Positions 21,226 to 32,700 of a DNA stretch of 64,000 nucleotides are shown here, piece by piece. Location: assembly GCF_002878395.1 (NCBI RefSeq), contig NC_061115.1, positions 158,027,160 through 158,091,159 on the forward strand, read 5' to 3'. The notes beneath the pieces are model-generated. The model was given only the letters and a program-made list of their open reading frames with translations, did no database searches and was not told the origin of the DNA. How positions within the stretch are numbered: the first letter of the stretch is position 1; each line of letters begins with the position of its first letter. This stretch comes from Capsicum annuum (lineage: Eukaryota; Streptophyta; Magnoliopsida; Solanales; Solanaceae). The translations under genes were made by a program, and so were the position numbers.

Positions 21226-22311
21226 CCCCATCCCTAGGCTCGCTCGGTGCTGAATCTTACTCCTATCTGAAAGACACTGAACTGAACTGATTAACTGAAC
21301 TTACTGAGTTCCATGGTTGATGGAATACTACTTAGTTCTTGAGATTACTGAGAGTACTAACTTTCTGAGATTACTGAGATTAACTGAGCGTAATTGAGAT
21401 TACTAAGATTAACTGAGTATAACTAAGATTACTGAGATAAACTGAGCATAACTGAGATTACTGAGCTACTGAGACTACTGAGAATTCTGAGTCACATGAG
21501 TAACTGAATTCTATAGATCATGGCTTGACTAAGAGTATCGTGACAACATGTCATGGCTCTAGGCACACAACTATATTTTTCGGGTACAAGTACCCCCAGG
21601 ACTCGATGGTAGGAAACTGACACAACTTGACTTTCTTGAGTACATGACCATCAATAACAATTCATAATACATGAGTGAGGGATTTCATGAAGTAAATGGC
21701 CATCATAATATCTAACATGAATAGGAATGCTTATGATCAAGTCATAAATATCATATTCTAATATCATGGGTATTCCGACAATATATACTATTCATAACAA
21801 TGGCATAGAAACTATTAACCATAAGGGAATAGCAAACATGTAACATTTAGTTCATATTGTAATAATTTGGAGATAACTCATGTGATACTTCAAAATCATG
21901 ATCTTGTTCCTAGCATAGAAGACATATAGACACACTATAAATCCATTCCCCAATCATCATGTATATTCCATTAACACATATATTGCACAACAATGACAAG
22001 TGAGCTCTTTGAACATAATACACTATCATGAATTTATCATATAGTTCACCCCTAAGTTATAATACAAGATTTTTATCATTCTAGGCATTTTATCAAACAC
22101 CTTACATGCATAATATTGAGCATAGGTGTACTTAACAAACTTAGAAATCTTGAACCACCCAAAGTCATGGGTTTCCAACTAACATGCCCATACACTTCTT
22201 GTAAACACATTTAGATACCTTATTGAAACACAATTGACAACCATCAATATGAACATAATCACACAACAACATAAAGATCATAATTTATTATTTAAAACAT
22301 GGTTCTTGAGC

Positions 22312-22357
22312 TCCACGGATGAAAGGGATCCATGGATGAACACTACGCATACCTTAG
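22312..22357 (-). other. Conserved hairpin 1 with donor-like motif (C 3' LTR)
   Basis: TCCACGGAT (22312-22320) and ATCCATGGA (22328-22336), nine pairs with one C-A mismatch on the plus strand that becomes a G-U pair on the transcribed minus strand. Loop on that strand is CCCTTTC. Donor-like CTAAGGTATG is the reverse of 22348-22357. The right LTR copy is at 26293-26338. Confidence 0.66.
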
Positions 22358-22559
22358 AAGGAAGATTCTTGATGATTGACGGAGGAATTTCCTTGAACTT
22401 GAATCTTCTATAAAAACCCTACCTTGTGTTCTTGATAGGATTTTGAGAGAAAGAATATGTTTTGGTGAAATAAGGGCTTAATTCTATGTTTAGGCATTAT
22501 ATAGGGGTGGAAAAAGGACTATTTTACCACAAAAATGGACTATTTAAGTCACCTGGACA

Positions 22560-22660
22560 CCCACATGTGTGGCACACACTTTATCACACATATTAGGGTT
22601 TGCATCGCACATCTTATTGCACATATTAGGGTGTGCGTCGCACACCTTATGTCAGGCCAC
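22560..22660 (-). repeat. GC-rich palindrome and CACACCTTAT/ATATTAGGG repeats (C 3' LTR)
   Basis: GGTGTGCG, T, CGCACACC is a perfect 17-base palindrome at 22630-22646, within two or three repeats of CACATATTAGGGTRTGC. The right LTR keeps it at 26611-26627. It sits where A has the 82-bp hairpin units and B the four-unit array. Confidence 0.7.
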
Positions 22661-22740
22661 GTACTCCACTTTGCAAAGTCATAACTTCTTTCTTAGGTAT
22701 CGAATTTGGATAAAATTGGTATCGTTGGAAAGATAATTCA

Positions 22741-23747
22741 AATATCTCCCATTTGGGAACATTCATCCTCGAATAAGACTAACTGATAGGGGAGAAAGAC
22801 TACTGATGTGAGTACTGAACATGAACGACTGAACATGATTACATGACTGACATGACTGAAAACTGATCATATCATACTATACATACATATCTGATGCTGG
22901 GTAGCTAATTTATGAATGTAGGATTGAGTTTTTTGACAAACTGAGTTTCTCAAACTTTGAATGCATATCTGATGCTGAACTAATAAGTTGAATCCATGCA
23001 TATCTGATGCATGATTATATGACTGACATGATACGTGAATGCATGACTGAAAGTACTGATAAGCTCACCACGCATATCTGATGTGTGAATACATAATTGA
23101 ACTGACTCATGAACATGCGATTGAACATGCAATGGTAAAGGCACTAAGATTGAACTGAAACATAAGAACATAACTGATTCTGCTATGTGACATATGGACT
23201 GAACATTATGAACTGAACTGAACCTCTGAATACTTGACTTACAGCTGAGGTCTAACTTGAAGGTCAACTTATGAGTACCCTCTATTCTAGACTGAATTCA
23301 TTATGCAAGGAGAAATTGAAGGATCTAAGGCATGTGAGCATTAAGAGAAAGTGGGGTATCTCCCCCTTGGGATGCTATGTCCCTCTAAGAATTCTTACCT
23401 TACGGAGATACTGGGTGATGCACAGGGCATCTACGAACTAGATTATAACTAAACTTCGGGGGTCTGAAACTAATGCATGATATGGATTGATCTTGCAATT
23501 ACTAGGAGGTTCTACCTTGAAATAGTTACATTCTCTAAGATTTTGGATAGGATGAATATATGCAAGGATGAAAAAAAAAGCTATACAAAGTTGACTGCTC
23601 ACTAGCACGACATGAATACTAAAAGAAGAGAGACTGCACCTAAAACATCTTGTAGCCTCTTGTACATAAATATGGCGTGCAACACAACCATGCACAAGAC
23701 TCTACTAGATGCGGCTTTCATACTTCCTAGGACTTTATTGAACCTTA
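22741..23747 (-). other. Non-coding interior of element C
   Basis: Starts (on the plus strand) with the decayed purine tract ATATCTCCCATTTGGG and ATTCATCCTCGAAT. 22850-22980 aligns with 4950-5100 of A. An internal duplicate tract TATCTCCCCCTTGGG is at 23357-23368, like A at 5611. The leader block, with TAGCCTC at 23653-23659, is 106 bases from the LTR. No protein motif; the open frames at 22980-23267 and 23438-23695 look accidental. Confidence 0.7.
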
Positions 23748-23760
23748 GGCTCTAATACCA
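23748..23760 (-). other. Primer binding site of element C
   Basis: Minus strand TGGTATTAGAGCC, one C-to-T change from the initiator-Met complement, four bases from the 5' LTR boundary at 23765. Confidence 0.85.
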
Positions 23761-23764
23761 AGTT

Positions 23765-26700
23765 TGTAATGCCCCGATTTTATAAATCGGAATGCTACAC
23801 GATGCTCATGACTCCGAAGAACCACAAGCTAACCCATGACTGATATCTGTACCTATAACTGCATAATATACATATAAAAATGCGTAACCATAAACTAAAA
23901 AGCCATAAGGTTCAATATTGAACAATAAAATTTCTGAATAGGTGGTATCACAGTACCAAAACAAAATAAAAATACAAAAGTCTGAATCTGAAAACTCTGT
24001 AATCATTTGAAAGCCCTTAAACTGTCTGAATAAGAAGTTGAATGAACATGTCTCCAACTAACTCCTTAAACTGAAAATAAACTAAAATACTAGAATAATA
24101 ATTGTAATGATCATGTCCTCAAAAGATGAGGACTCACTGCTAACTGAACTGCTACTGCTGGTCTGGAATCTATGCCTTAGAACCTATGGTGTAACATAAA
24201 AGAAAGCACCATATCACAAATGCGTCAGTACAACTGAGTATACATGGGGGTAGGCTAAATGCATGGGGTGTATATGCATAAACATGTTGACTAATATGAA
24301 TGTGAGAATACATACATACATACGTAACTGCTACTGAACTCGTGGAGATACTGACTACTGAGGTTGAACTCTGACAACATGAGTTTTATGATACTGAGAT
24401 ACTGAATGACTGATAACATGGATGACGGTATCTAACAGTCCTAATTCTGGGGGAACTATCTGAGTTCCAAACTGTACCTGAATATCTAAGTCTGAGATGA
24501 GTCCTAGCTAATGGGTGACCTTTGAAACTAATAATGAGAATGCTCAACTGAATTTGAGATTGAGATCAAGCCTATCTTTGGGGTGATCTCTATATCTAAT
24601 AATAAGCATTTGAATATAAGACCAATCCTATCTGACGAGATGGTCCTTGAATCAATGGAACTATTGGAGTTCCTCACTGTATCTGAGTATTTGAATCTAA
24701 GATCAGTCCTAGCTAACGGGTGATATCTGAATACACTGATAAATAAGAATGACTTACCTTAGTCTGAGATCAATCCTACCTAATGGGTGATCTCTAAATA
24801 TGATAATACTGATAAGAATTCATCGTGTCGAACGGTCCTGAGTCTGTACTACTGAGCTGAGTTGATTGTATCTGGTAGTCCTGATTTATATAACTGAAAC
24901 TGTGGGATATATTTATCTAACTGACATACCCCATGCTAAGCTGACTGGGGTCTAATATCTGCCCTAACTGGAAGGGTGTCATTACCGCACTATGAGTAAA
25001 GACAACTGCTGTGGAGTCAGTCTTAATCTAACGGTTGACTCCTGAGATCAGTCCTATACATATAAATATGCTAATGGGTGATCCCTGAGTATGTCAGTCC
25101 TATCTAACGGGTGACATCTCATACATACACTGGCTACGTAGTTCTGGAACTTAGGGATTTATTCTAAGGATCTCAGTCCTCATTAGCGGGTGAGTCCCCA
25201 TCCCTAGGCTCGCTCGGTGCTGAATCCTACTCCCATCTGAAAGACACTGAACTGACCTGATTAAATGAAGTTACTAAGTTTCATGACTGATGAAATACTA
25301 CTGAGCTCATGAGATTTCTGAGAGTACTAACTTTCTGAGATTACTGAGATTAACTGAGCATAATTGAGATTACTAAGATTAACTGAGCATAACTGACATT
25401 ACTGAGATTAAGTAAGCATAACTGAGCATAACTGAGATTACTGAGACTACTGAGACTACTGAGATTTCTAAGTCACATGAGTAACTGAATTCTATAGATC
25501 ATGGATTGACTAAGAGTATCATGACAACATGTCATGGCTCTAGGCACACAACAATATTTTTTGGGTACAAGTACCCCCAGGACTAGATGGAAGAAAACTG
25601 ACACAACTTGACTTTCTTGAGTACATGACCATCAATAACAATCCATAATACATGAGTGAGGGATTTCATGAAGTAAATGGTCATCATAATATCTAACTTG
25701 AATAATAATGCTTATGATCGAGTCATAAATATCATATTCTAATATCATGGGCATTTCAACAACATATACTATTCATAACAATGGCATGAAAACTATTTAA
25801 CCATAAGGGAATGGCAAACATGTAACATTTAGTTCATATTATAATAATTTGCGGATAACTTATGTGATACTTCAAAATCATGATCTTGTTCATAGCATGG
25901 AAGACATATAGACACACTATAAATCCATTCCCCAATCATCATGTACATTCCATTAACACATATATTGCACAACAATGACAAGTGAGCTCTTTGAACATAA
26001 TAGACTAGCATAAATTTATCATATAGTTCACCCCTAAGTTATAATACATGATTTTTATATTCTAGGTATTTTATCAAACACCTTACATGTATAATATTGA
26101 GCATAGGTGTGCTTAACAAATTTAGAAATCTTGAACCACCCAAATTCATGGGTTTCCAACTAACATGCCCATACACTTCTTGTAAACACATTTAGATACC
26201 TTCTTTTAACACAATTAACAACCATCAACATGAACATAATCACACAACAACATAAAGATCATAATTTATTATTTAAAATATGGTTCTTGAGCTCCACGGA
26301 TGAAAGGGATCCATGGATGAACACTACGCATACCTTAGAAGGAAGATTTTTGATGATTGACGGAGGAATTTCCTTGAACTTGAATCTACTATAAAAACCC
26401 TAGCTTGTATTCTTGATAGGATTTTGATAGAAAGAATATGTTTTGGTGAAATAAGGGCTTAATTCCGTGTTTAGGCATTATATAGGGGTGGGAAAAGGAC
26501 CATTTTACCCCAAAAATAGACTATTTAAGTCACCTGGACACCAACATGTGCGGCGCAGACTTTATTGCATATATTAGGGTATACATCGCACATCTTATCG
26601 TACATATTAGGGTGTGCGTCGCACACCTTATCGCACACCTTATGTCAGGCGACGTACTCCACTTTGTAAAGTCTTAACTTCTTGCTCGGGTGTTGGATTT

Positions 26701-27020
26701 GGACGAAATTAGTATCGTTGGAAAAATAATTCAAAGATATTTCATTTGATATATAGTAAGCCCTCTAATTCAATATAGATAAGGAGTTATGATCGAGTGA
26801 ATTTTACCCAAGTTTTGATGCTCACTAAAACTTGAAGATAGGAAAGCTTTCAAATTGTACTTGATTTAGGGAACGTCTATAATCTAAACTCATGCTCAAA
26901 TAGATTTACACACTGCATAATTGATTAACACACTAAATTTAGATAGGATTTGAGGCTTTTGAAAGGTCTACGCATAGAAATGACGGACTTTCATTCTGGT
27001 CTAAAATATGGGATATTACA
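23765..27020 (-). repeat. Element C 5' LTR (right, complete)
   Basis: TGTAATGCCCCGATTTTA to GGATATTACA, 3256 bases. Carries the hairpin modules at 24490-25200, ACTGAGATT array 25320-25475, hairpin 1 at 26293-26338 and the palindrome at 26611-26627. Its terminal 285 bases (26736-27020), missing from the left copy, end in a typical TTACA. Confidence 0.88.
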
Positions 27021-28534
27021 TCTCCCAACCCCCAATCCATCTAAAATAGAAGTTTAAGCATATTTCAAAGCACATTATGCTGTATTTATCATTTCCTCTC
27101 AAATAAAAACCCTATTTCATCAACTTCTTCCCTAAGAAATCTAAGATTCCTCCATTAATTCTCCAAGACAATTCAAGATTGAGATTTCCCAATACAAGAG
27201 TACTAAGAAATCATCCCCTAAGCATCAATAGGAATCCAAGATCCAAGTTTTCATCAAAGATCATCAACTTAAGGTTTGTGGGGTTGTGAACAAGGACAAT
27301 CCTTTCGTCCTTGTGTTAAAAACTATCTTTTTTAAGTTAAATTCACATGATTTGCAATTAGGGTTCATACCCAATTTTTATTATTTGAAGATTATTAGAT
27401 TTCAAGTGATTGAATGTTGAATTGCATGACTATTTTCATATAATTATGTGTATAATGCGATTTTCAGATTTTCCCAATTGAGTTTAAGCATGATATTGAG
27501 ATTCTTGATTTTATTATTTTGATATTGTTAAAGTATTTTCAAGAAGAATATTGAGCATGATGTTTTTCTATGAGGTTTCCTCCTTAGGAGGTCAAGACAT
27601 TAGACTCCATCTAGCTCACATGGTTTAGGTCGGTTAAGAGAAAGTCCCTGCTACAAAAAGATATACAACTTTTCAGATAAAGTATTTTCCCTAAAGTTTG
27701 ACATCCTAACAGTAAGGATTTTCAGAATAGTTTTAAAAGTACCATCTCTACAGTATAACAGTTAAGAATATATTCCCTAAAGCTTTGAAAGAATCCCCTT
27801 GCAAAATAAGTTTTCAGATATGATCTAAGAATAAGAACAGAATACAGATTTCAGAACTAAGTGTAATTACTCACAAAATTTCGACTATATGCCTTGTTAT
27901 TCATTATTTTGACTTTCAAATTTCAGATTTACTCAAACTTATGTGAGTAATTTACATTTAGCATACATGATTTTATAAACTATGATGATATTAGTTACTT
28001 ATTGCATGCACTCCCATATACTCAGTACATCATCAAAGTACTGATCCACATATATGTCTATATGCTATATTGTCTCATAATGTAGGTTCAGGTGCTCAGT
28101 CTTAGCAGCGATAGTGATTTTTTAGCATCTCATCTATGTCCTTGCAGATGGTAATTCCTCATAGTTCGAGGACTTAACTATTCATGTTTCAATTTATTAG
28201 TAGATGTCCTTTTATTTATTTCAGACAGTTTGAGTCAGCTGGGGCCTATCCTAGTGACTTTCTATATTCATATAGTAGAGGCTTGTCGAACTACCAGATT
28301 CAATCTTAGATCTCAGTTGTTTTATTCAGACTTTTCAATATTTTTTTAATCAGATTGATGATATTAGTACTTTTAGATATATTCATATAGTTTTTCGTAT
28401 TTAATCATGATTTTATACCTATATTTCCCTATGAGAGATTCAGATATGTTTGAAGGCAGCTAGGGTTAGCTCAGGATTACTTGTAGTTCAGAGCACCATG
28501 TGGCATCCCGAGAACTAGATTTCAGGGTGTTACA
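27021..28534 (+). repeat. Element B 3' LTR, second part, with a 458-base deletion
   Basis: Resumes TCTCCCAACCCCCAATCC and runs to GGGTGTTACA. Relative to the 5' LTR it lacks about 12822-13279; the joint near 27570 falls on ATGA, which flanks the lost segment in the 5' LTR, so microhomology-mediated loss is likely. Hairpin 1 (27290-27314) and hairpin 2 (28065-28085) remain; the donor-like motif has become AAGGTTTGTGG. Confidence 0.9.
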
Positions 28535-28834
28535 TTTTTTCTTTGTAAAAGGAGAAGATGAAGTTGTATCTTAAACAAAGATTAAGTAAGGGGTATTCCA
28601 TCTTGGTGATATAGTTTTGCTGTATAATTCAAGGCTTCATTTGTTTCATAAAAAGTTGAAGTCTAGGTGTTATGGACCAGTCACTATGGTTAGAATATTC
28701 TTGCATGGTGCAATTGAGTTGAAACGAGATGGAGAAGCCCCATTCAAGGTGAACTGTCAATGTGTGAAGCACTATATGGGAAATATTGAGGACTTAAAGG
28801 TTTGTGTTGATGTGAGACTTGCCGAAGTCTGAGT
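28535..28834 (+). pseudogene. Athila-like integrase C-terminal part (element E), after B
   Basis: Last part of the E integrase. After a decayed stretch (KLCK-like, 28543-28600) an open frame reads DIVLLYNSRLHLFHKKLKSR, CYGPVTMVRIFLHGAIELKR and EAPFKVNCQCVKHYMGN, which matches the Athila/Tat integrase C-terminal domain (LLFNSRLKLFPGKLKSRW-type) as I know it. It joins logically to the KSLY frame ending at 11719. It ends at about 28830, followed by the duplicated 3' motif. Confidence 0.9.
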
Positions 28835-28985
28835 ATCCAAGACAACTAAGTCACATTGCGATGTTAAATCAAGCACTTCATAGGAGGAAACCTATGGTCT
28901 TGTTGGTGAAGTTTGAGTATCCAACATAGTCGCATCATGTAGCGACATTAAATCAAATTTTGCATGGAAGGCAGCTCATATTTTG
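28825..28985 (+). repeat. Two tandem copies of a post-integrase motif (element E)
   Basis: GAAGTCTGAGTATCCAAG and GAAGTTTGAGTATCCAAC begin two units of about 80 bases. Each contains a form of GCGATGTTAAATCAA and ends in an AGGAGGAAACC/GGAAGGCAGCTC-like purine block. A similar TTAAATCAAGC...GGAGGCAACCC block follows integrase in related plant elements as I remember; its duplication here is unusual. Confidence 0.6.
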
Positions 28986-30316
28986 TACTTATTATGTTAT
29001 AAGGTAACTTGTGTGTTGAGTGTCTAGGGCTAAAAGATGTTGGAAAAGACCAGAAAAATTTCTGGTGCCCAGGTCCTCTTGACGGACCGAACGAGTTTTA
29101 CGGACTCACTATGACTCATCACCAGACCCGTCAAAAGAAGCACAAGTGACATCTTTCCAATAAATAGTCTCTGGAGTCTTACGACTCTCAAAACAATTTA
29201 TTGTCAATGAAAATAAGTCGTCGGCTTGAGTCGTCATGTTTGGAGACCCAGGTAAGAAGCAACTATAAATAGAGAGAGTCAAAAACTCATAGCAACTGAC
29301 TATGAATCTTTTCCAATAGTCATCGTCAGATCCAATATCACAGACCCAACCTGTTGACCCCGACCCGATTTAAGCAGAATAAAAGGGAATTAGACCCCAA
29401 ATGGTTCCATTCCCTTTGTGAACATCTAAACTCTCTCCACATTCCATAATTGGCTCCCTTAACTTAAATATACTCCAAATTATCCATAAACACCCTATTC
29501 AAGTTCTAAATTACTCCAATTACTCCAAAAAGGATTGATAATTTTATCTCAAGACCAAGGCCAAAATATTAACTAAGGAATCGAAGCAGTGTTCTAAAAT
29601 TCAAAGTGAACTACTCCTATTACAAATTCATGAGTTATGTTTGATGTAATATGCCAACTTTGCTTTGTATTCTAAGTTAATTATGTTCCTAGAGTTAAAA
29701 TTAATGATGCGGTTGTTGAGAAACTTAAATTGTTTAGAAAATAGAGTAGAACTTTATGTGGGGGATGAATTAAGGAATAAATTAGTTGTAGGATTTAAGG
29801 GGGGAGTTTGAATACCCCTTGGAAAACTTGAATACAAGAAGACCATCCCTCACCATTCATGTCCCAGTCACGACAAGGCTCTTAACGACTTGTAGGGTAA
29901 CCCAATGAGTCATTGAGAAAATCGTAGCCCCTAGTAACATGAGGTAGCTAAGGGTGAAAGTTCCATGGTCAGACTATGACTCACCCTATGAGTCATTGTC
30001 TCACCTAACGACTCGAAGGCTGATGCGTACTGACTGCGCATAAATGGGTCCCAAATGATTATCTTCTGGTCATACTAAAAGTCACCTAACGAGTCATTGG
30101 GTGACCCAACGAATCATTGGGTGGAGTTGTAAGGTGACCAGTACCCAGGGTCCTTTATGATATGCTACCTTACGAGTGTCAGGATGAATTATAGCGCTAG
30201 GAAACAAGTCATAGCCTGACTTGTAGGGTGCCCAACCACTGTAAAGATTCTTAGTTTTTTCTTTGATTTTTTTCCTTTTCCTAATTATAACTAATTTGTG
30301 TCTTTCATCAAGTACA
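28986..30316 (+). promoter_or_regulatory. E spacer between integrase and envelope-like ORF, with promoter-like part
   Basis: About 1.3 kb without coding signal. AACTATAAATA (TATA at 29264-29271) is shared with the E 3' LTR (58610-58620), and both are preceded by CGAGTCGTC/GACTCAT-type motifs. Many copies of ACGACTC/GAGTCAT words occur at 29070-29240 and 29870-30220. Before the next ORF there is a branch-like CTAAT, a long pyrimidine-rich tract (30250-30285) and AG at 30311, five bases before ATG. It may hold a second promoter or a splice acceptor for the downstream ORF (inference). Confidence 0.45.
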
Positions 30317-30590
30317 ATGTCCCCTAGGAACGACTCCGCAAAGAGCACCAAGCAAACACCAAAGAAGCAGGCTCGTCCTACTACTTATCACCTTAGGGAT
30401 GAGCCCACTGACGATAATTTTAGTGGTCCTATATAGGAACATCCTATTGCATAATTGATGGAACCAAGGAGAAGCTTATCCCCGATCATAAAGACTATAT
30501 ATGCATCTGGGCCAGTCACCTCCATAGGCTAGGCCTAGAATGAAGAACCCAAGTCAATCACCACCATACTACCTCCCTATCTTAAGAGGG
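30317..30590 (+). pseudogene. Envelope-like / plant-transposon-protein ORF, N-terminal part (element E)
   Basis: Starts MSPRNDSAKSTKQTPKKQ, a basic Ser/Lys/Pro-rich beginning typical, from memory, of the ORF after integrase in Solanaceae Athila-like elements (named envelope-like or putative plant transposon protein). Stops appear at 30434 and 30452. The reading is broken at about 30590 by element I and seems to resume at 45399. Molecular function of this family is not established. It could also be a gag-like ORF of a neighbour, but position after integrase argues against that. Confidence 0.5.
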
Positions 30591-32700
30591 AGAGAAGTAT
30601 AAGTCAGGACTCGAGTGTGAAATGACTAACTTCGAACTCTTACTATAGATTCACTAGTGCATATTCCATTCCTCCACTTTCATCCCAACATGACATTCAA
30701 GCCTAAAATTATAACCACATATGAACTTTAAGGCAACAACCATAAAGACATACTTCTCTTATTCGCTAAACCTCTATCAACAACAACTTTCTTGTACTAT
30801 GCTTAAGATGACATACCCAGAATTCTCAACTAACTATGACATATACCAAATAGTTACCTCAATATTCCTTCATCCTTTAGCCTTCAATAGCAAAGCATAA
30901 ATAATCTTGCTTAATGAGGGTCATCAAGTCCCTCTCATCTAAACCACTGCTTATCTATTATCATTACCACTATCTCAACATAGGAGAGATCATCGAAGGG
31001 CTAACGCATAAGGACCTGAAGCACAAAATAATACTATACATAACTTTGACACTTAACTAAGTCCTGAGGAATAGAATGTCAAAGACATGGATTCATTAAA
31101 GAGATCTAAACTAAGGACTTACATGCTACGACGTGAATTTCACTAGGATCATGAGTTTTGAGAACTGATCATACTCTGAAACATGAGTTCGCACTTATTA
31201 TAACCTATTCAACATAAGACTGGAGTTTCATAAATTTATGAGGGATAACTCGAATCATAGAGTGAAGCTATTACTTACTTACTAGAAGTTGAGAATGGAC
31301 TTGAATATGCATGAAGTGTATAAGCACTAGCCTTTGGCATGGATCTATCACGCAAGACATAAATTTAGTATGATAATGACTAAAATCCAAGGAACACGCT
31401 AGAGTAAGAAGGTATCACTATCTCATCACAACTCTTACTAACATGTATCACAATTTAATTCTCAAAACTTGATTCGGTTCTTGACTCTACCATTTTCCCC
31501 TTAGATCAAAGCTGACATTCTAAGCTTATGGTTCTACTCTATTTTCTTGAGACTGAACCATAATTTCTTTGCTCTAACGGTCTACACATGAGTGTTTACT
31601 CGCTTGAATAAACTATATGTAAATAATATTAACTTCATTCTTGGTCACTCTCTTAGTACATACCACCCTTATCTTCTTTTATCTTCAATAGTCATCATCA
31701 TAGACTTACACTCTATTACCTCAACAAACATACCTACCTCACTAAACATATAATCTATCTCACTAACTTAAATCACACCAAAAGGCTCAGCATTCTCTAT
31801 CCCTATCTCCTTAACATATCCATCAAGAATACCATATACTATATAACTAGCCTTATTCACACTTAGAAACTTACAGGCATTATCTAAGCACATGTGATAC
31901 TTAATAATCTTAGAAAATAATTCAATCCCCATATCACCTTGGGTACACCTCCATATCATACCTATAAATCATACTTAATTATGAATAAATGAACTTAAAC
32001 TCTTGCATACACTGTTCTAGCCTACTAGATCACTTTCATATAATTAGCATCACTAACTAAGTAATCATTATTTCCACCTTTATGATCATCCATTGTTCAA
32101 ACTTAGTGTATAGTGCTAGACATTATTAACCACATCTTCATACACCATTCTTACATGTCAAAACATCAGGAAATACTAGTCCACTAGAATCTTATAATAA
32201 TGATATTTGATCATAATCTTACAGTCTATCTAATTACAGTCCATAAGTGCATCCCTCTTCCACATATCTCTAGTACTTATCCATCCATATATTTGAATTA
32301 TCTCCCTAGATCTACAAACCTCAACCAATTTATTTTTCATAACCACATGAGGAACCCTACATTAACAATCCTTAATAACCTAATACCTTAATTAATGACC
32401 TATACTTTTATAACACCATAACATACTATCCAGATCTCTTATCCTACTTTAGGCTGACCATAATTCACCATAACTAATAACTCTTTCTTACCCTTCCTCC
32501 AGGAAAATAGTACTACATTCGTTACCCCTAAGCTCACACAAAAGGACGTATTACCTTAACACAAACTCAATAGAATTCATAGATTCATCTATATACTTTC
32601 GATCAATTGACATTTCCACCTTTTCTTTCACTACACTTCTAAACCCATCTCCAACTATAATAAGGTTCTACTACTTATAAATCATAATACTCTAGGTTGC
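30591..32700 (-). other. Interior of element I, distal part
   Basis: Aligns in pieces with the interior of A: 30940-31090 (CATCTAA...GAAGGGYTAA, then AAGGAATAGAATRTCAA and CATGGATTYA) with 6450-6610, and 31470-31510 with 7020-7060. The longest frame (31768-31959, minus, 63 codons) has no recognisable motif. It ends at 32700, before the AATAT duplication of H. Confidence 0.6.

Larger units (their letters stand above)
19801..22740 (-). repeat. Element C 3' LTR (left, both ends truncated)
   Basis: Aligns with 23775-26735. It lacks the first about 10 bases at the outer joint and the last about 285 bases next to the purine tract: GATAATTCAA runs straight into ATATCTCCC, whereas the right LTR continues to GGATATTACA. 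It contains eight hairpin modules (20530-21225), the ACTGAGATT array, hairpin 1 at 22312-22357 and the palindrome at 22630-22646. Confidence 0.88.
19801..27020 (-). mobile_element. Element C: short-interior non-coding LTR element related to A
   Basis: Inserted in the 3' LTR of B. Left LTR 19801-22740, interior about 1.0 kb, right LTR 23765-27020. The primer site next to the right LTR gives minus orientation. LTR wording (for example CTAACCCATGACTGATATCT, hairpins and ACTGAGATT array) and interior blocks match A, but the interior is only a third as long. No coding domain. The left joint and the interior end of the left LTR have both suffered deletions, so no target duplication is readable. It probably needs proteins in trans. 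Confidence 0.88.
11720..28534 (+). mobile_element. Element B: Tekay/Del-type chromovirus, with element C in its 3' LTR
   Basis: Full-length layout in plus orientation: 5' LTR 11720-14240, primer site, gag, protease, RT, RNase H, integrase, chromodomain, purine tract, 3' LTR 19296-19800 plus 27021-28534. Domain order with protease before RT, integrase last and a C-terminal chromodomain marks a chromovirus. It interrupts the E integrase. A clean target duplication is no longer readable (left GTTTA, right TTTTT). Many stops sit where the family has CAG or TGG codons. Without C it would be about 9.6 kb. Confidence 0.92.

Noticed and set aside
11715..28539. Target duplication for element B
   Set aside because: Left GTTTA and right TTTTT share three of five bases only; too weak to call.
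31768..31959. 63-codon minus frame in the interior of I
   Set aside because: No motif, no counterpart recognised in A or H, and length is within chance for AT-rich DNA.
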